A DNA stretch of 6,658 nucleotides, taken from CAYNGH01 sp964396845 (GTDB lineage: Bacteria > Vulcanimicrobiota > JAJTBE01 > CAYNGH01). Shown one piece after another: positions 6,514-6,658 of this stretch (position 1 is the stretch's first letter; each line of letters begins with the position of its first letter). The notes beneath the pieces were generated by a model. It was given only the letters and a program-made list of their open reading frames with translations, did not search any database and was not told the DNA's origin. A program made the translations under genes and the position numbers. Location of the stretch: assembly GCA_964396845.1 (NCBI GenBank), contig CAYNGH010000177.1:1-6658 (forward strand), read 5' to 3'.

Positions 6514-6658
6514 ATTGAAACCAACCAGAGAAAACAAGAGAATAATCCTGTGGGCTTTGACGGGACTGGCCTTTTTCTGGCTTCTCTGCTCTGTTGCAAC
6601 AGCGAAGGAGAAGGGCTTCCCCGTCGCTGTGACTGACATGGATGGAATCTCCCTGAAT
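6497..6658 (+). CDS. Secreted ABC-transporter solute-binding protein, BtuF-like, 3'-truncated
   Basis: Only the first 54 codons lie in the window. The N-terminus has a basic region (R6, K8, R11, K14, R15), a hydrophobic core (about 16-33, IILWALTGLAFFWLLCSV) and a likely signal peptidase I site ATA|KE after residue 36. Next comes FPVAVTDMDGISLN, which matches the usual first strand of cobalamin/siderophore/haem-type periplasmic binding proteins (VTVTDxxGRxVxL). C31 follows LL and is not in a proper lipobox, so the protein is probably soluble in the periplasm. AGGGGA (6485-6490) precedes ATG 6497 by 6 nt. The start overlaps the upstream gene by 17 nt, suggesting translational coupling under the same riboswitch, which favours cobalamin or another corrinoid as ligand. 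The call rests on few residues plus context; an iron-siderophore or haem binder is possible. TTG 6515 is a weaker alternative start. Confidence 0.7.
   Translation, partial: MKPGIRLKPTRENKRIILWALTGLAFFWLLCSVATAKEKGFPVAVTDMDGISLN

Noticed and set aside
5977..6639. Minus-strand open frame of 220 codons opposite the unknown gene
   Set aside because: The plus-strand frame has a strong ribosome site, a riboswitch leader and an overlapping downstream gene; the minus frame has none of these and runs across both plus genes.

Overview
The window is about 6.7 kb of protein-rich bacterial DNA, with a GC content that looks like 50-55% by eye. It holds five protein genes, two of them cut by the window ends, and one clear RNA regulator. 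No tRNA, rRNA, insertion sequence, phage gene or CRISPR array is visible. The host cannot be named from the sequence. The threonyl-tRNA synthetase leader has no T-box, and the solute-binding protein at the right end appears to have a signal peptidase I site rather than a lipobox. Both points fit a diderm (Gram-negative-type) bacterium better than a typical Firmicute, but this is weak inference.

Layout. Positions 1-1686 (minus) carry thrS, complete at its start and missing roughly its last 80 codons. Positions 1687-1894 are a divergent control region with a thrS promoter, a leader of about 90 nt that can fold, and a perfect 8+8 palindrome that looks like an operator. Positions ~1895-3619 (plus) carry a UshA/CpdB-type 5'-nucleotidase family phosphoesterase with an uncertain start. 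It converges with a sodium/solute symporter of the SGLT group on the minus strand (3670-5292). Positions 5293-5643 are a second divergent region. It holds a strong sigma-70-type promoter, a cobalamin (B12) riboswitch and an intrinsic terminator directly before the next gene. Positions 5644-6513 (plus) encode a 289-residue protein that I do not recognise. It overlaps by 17 nt the start of a gene (6497 to the window end) for a secreted solute-binding protein that looks like the cobalamin/siderophore-type (BtuF-like) component of an ABC transporter.

How the genes fit together. The right end is the most interesting part: a B12-repressed operon whose first gene is an unrecognised protein and whose second gene is probably a corrinoid-uptake binding protein. 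The unknown protein is therefore a candidate new factor in corrinoid uptake, binding or salvage. The nucleotidase (nucleotide scavenging outside the cytoplasm) and the Na+-coupled symporter are both acquisition functions, but they stand in separate transcription units. thrS is housekeeping.
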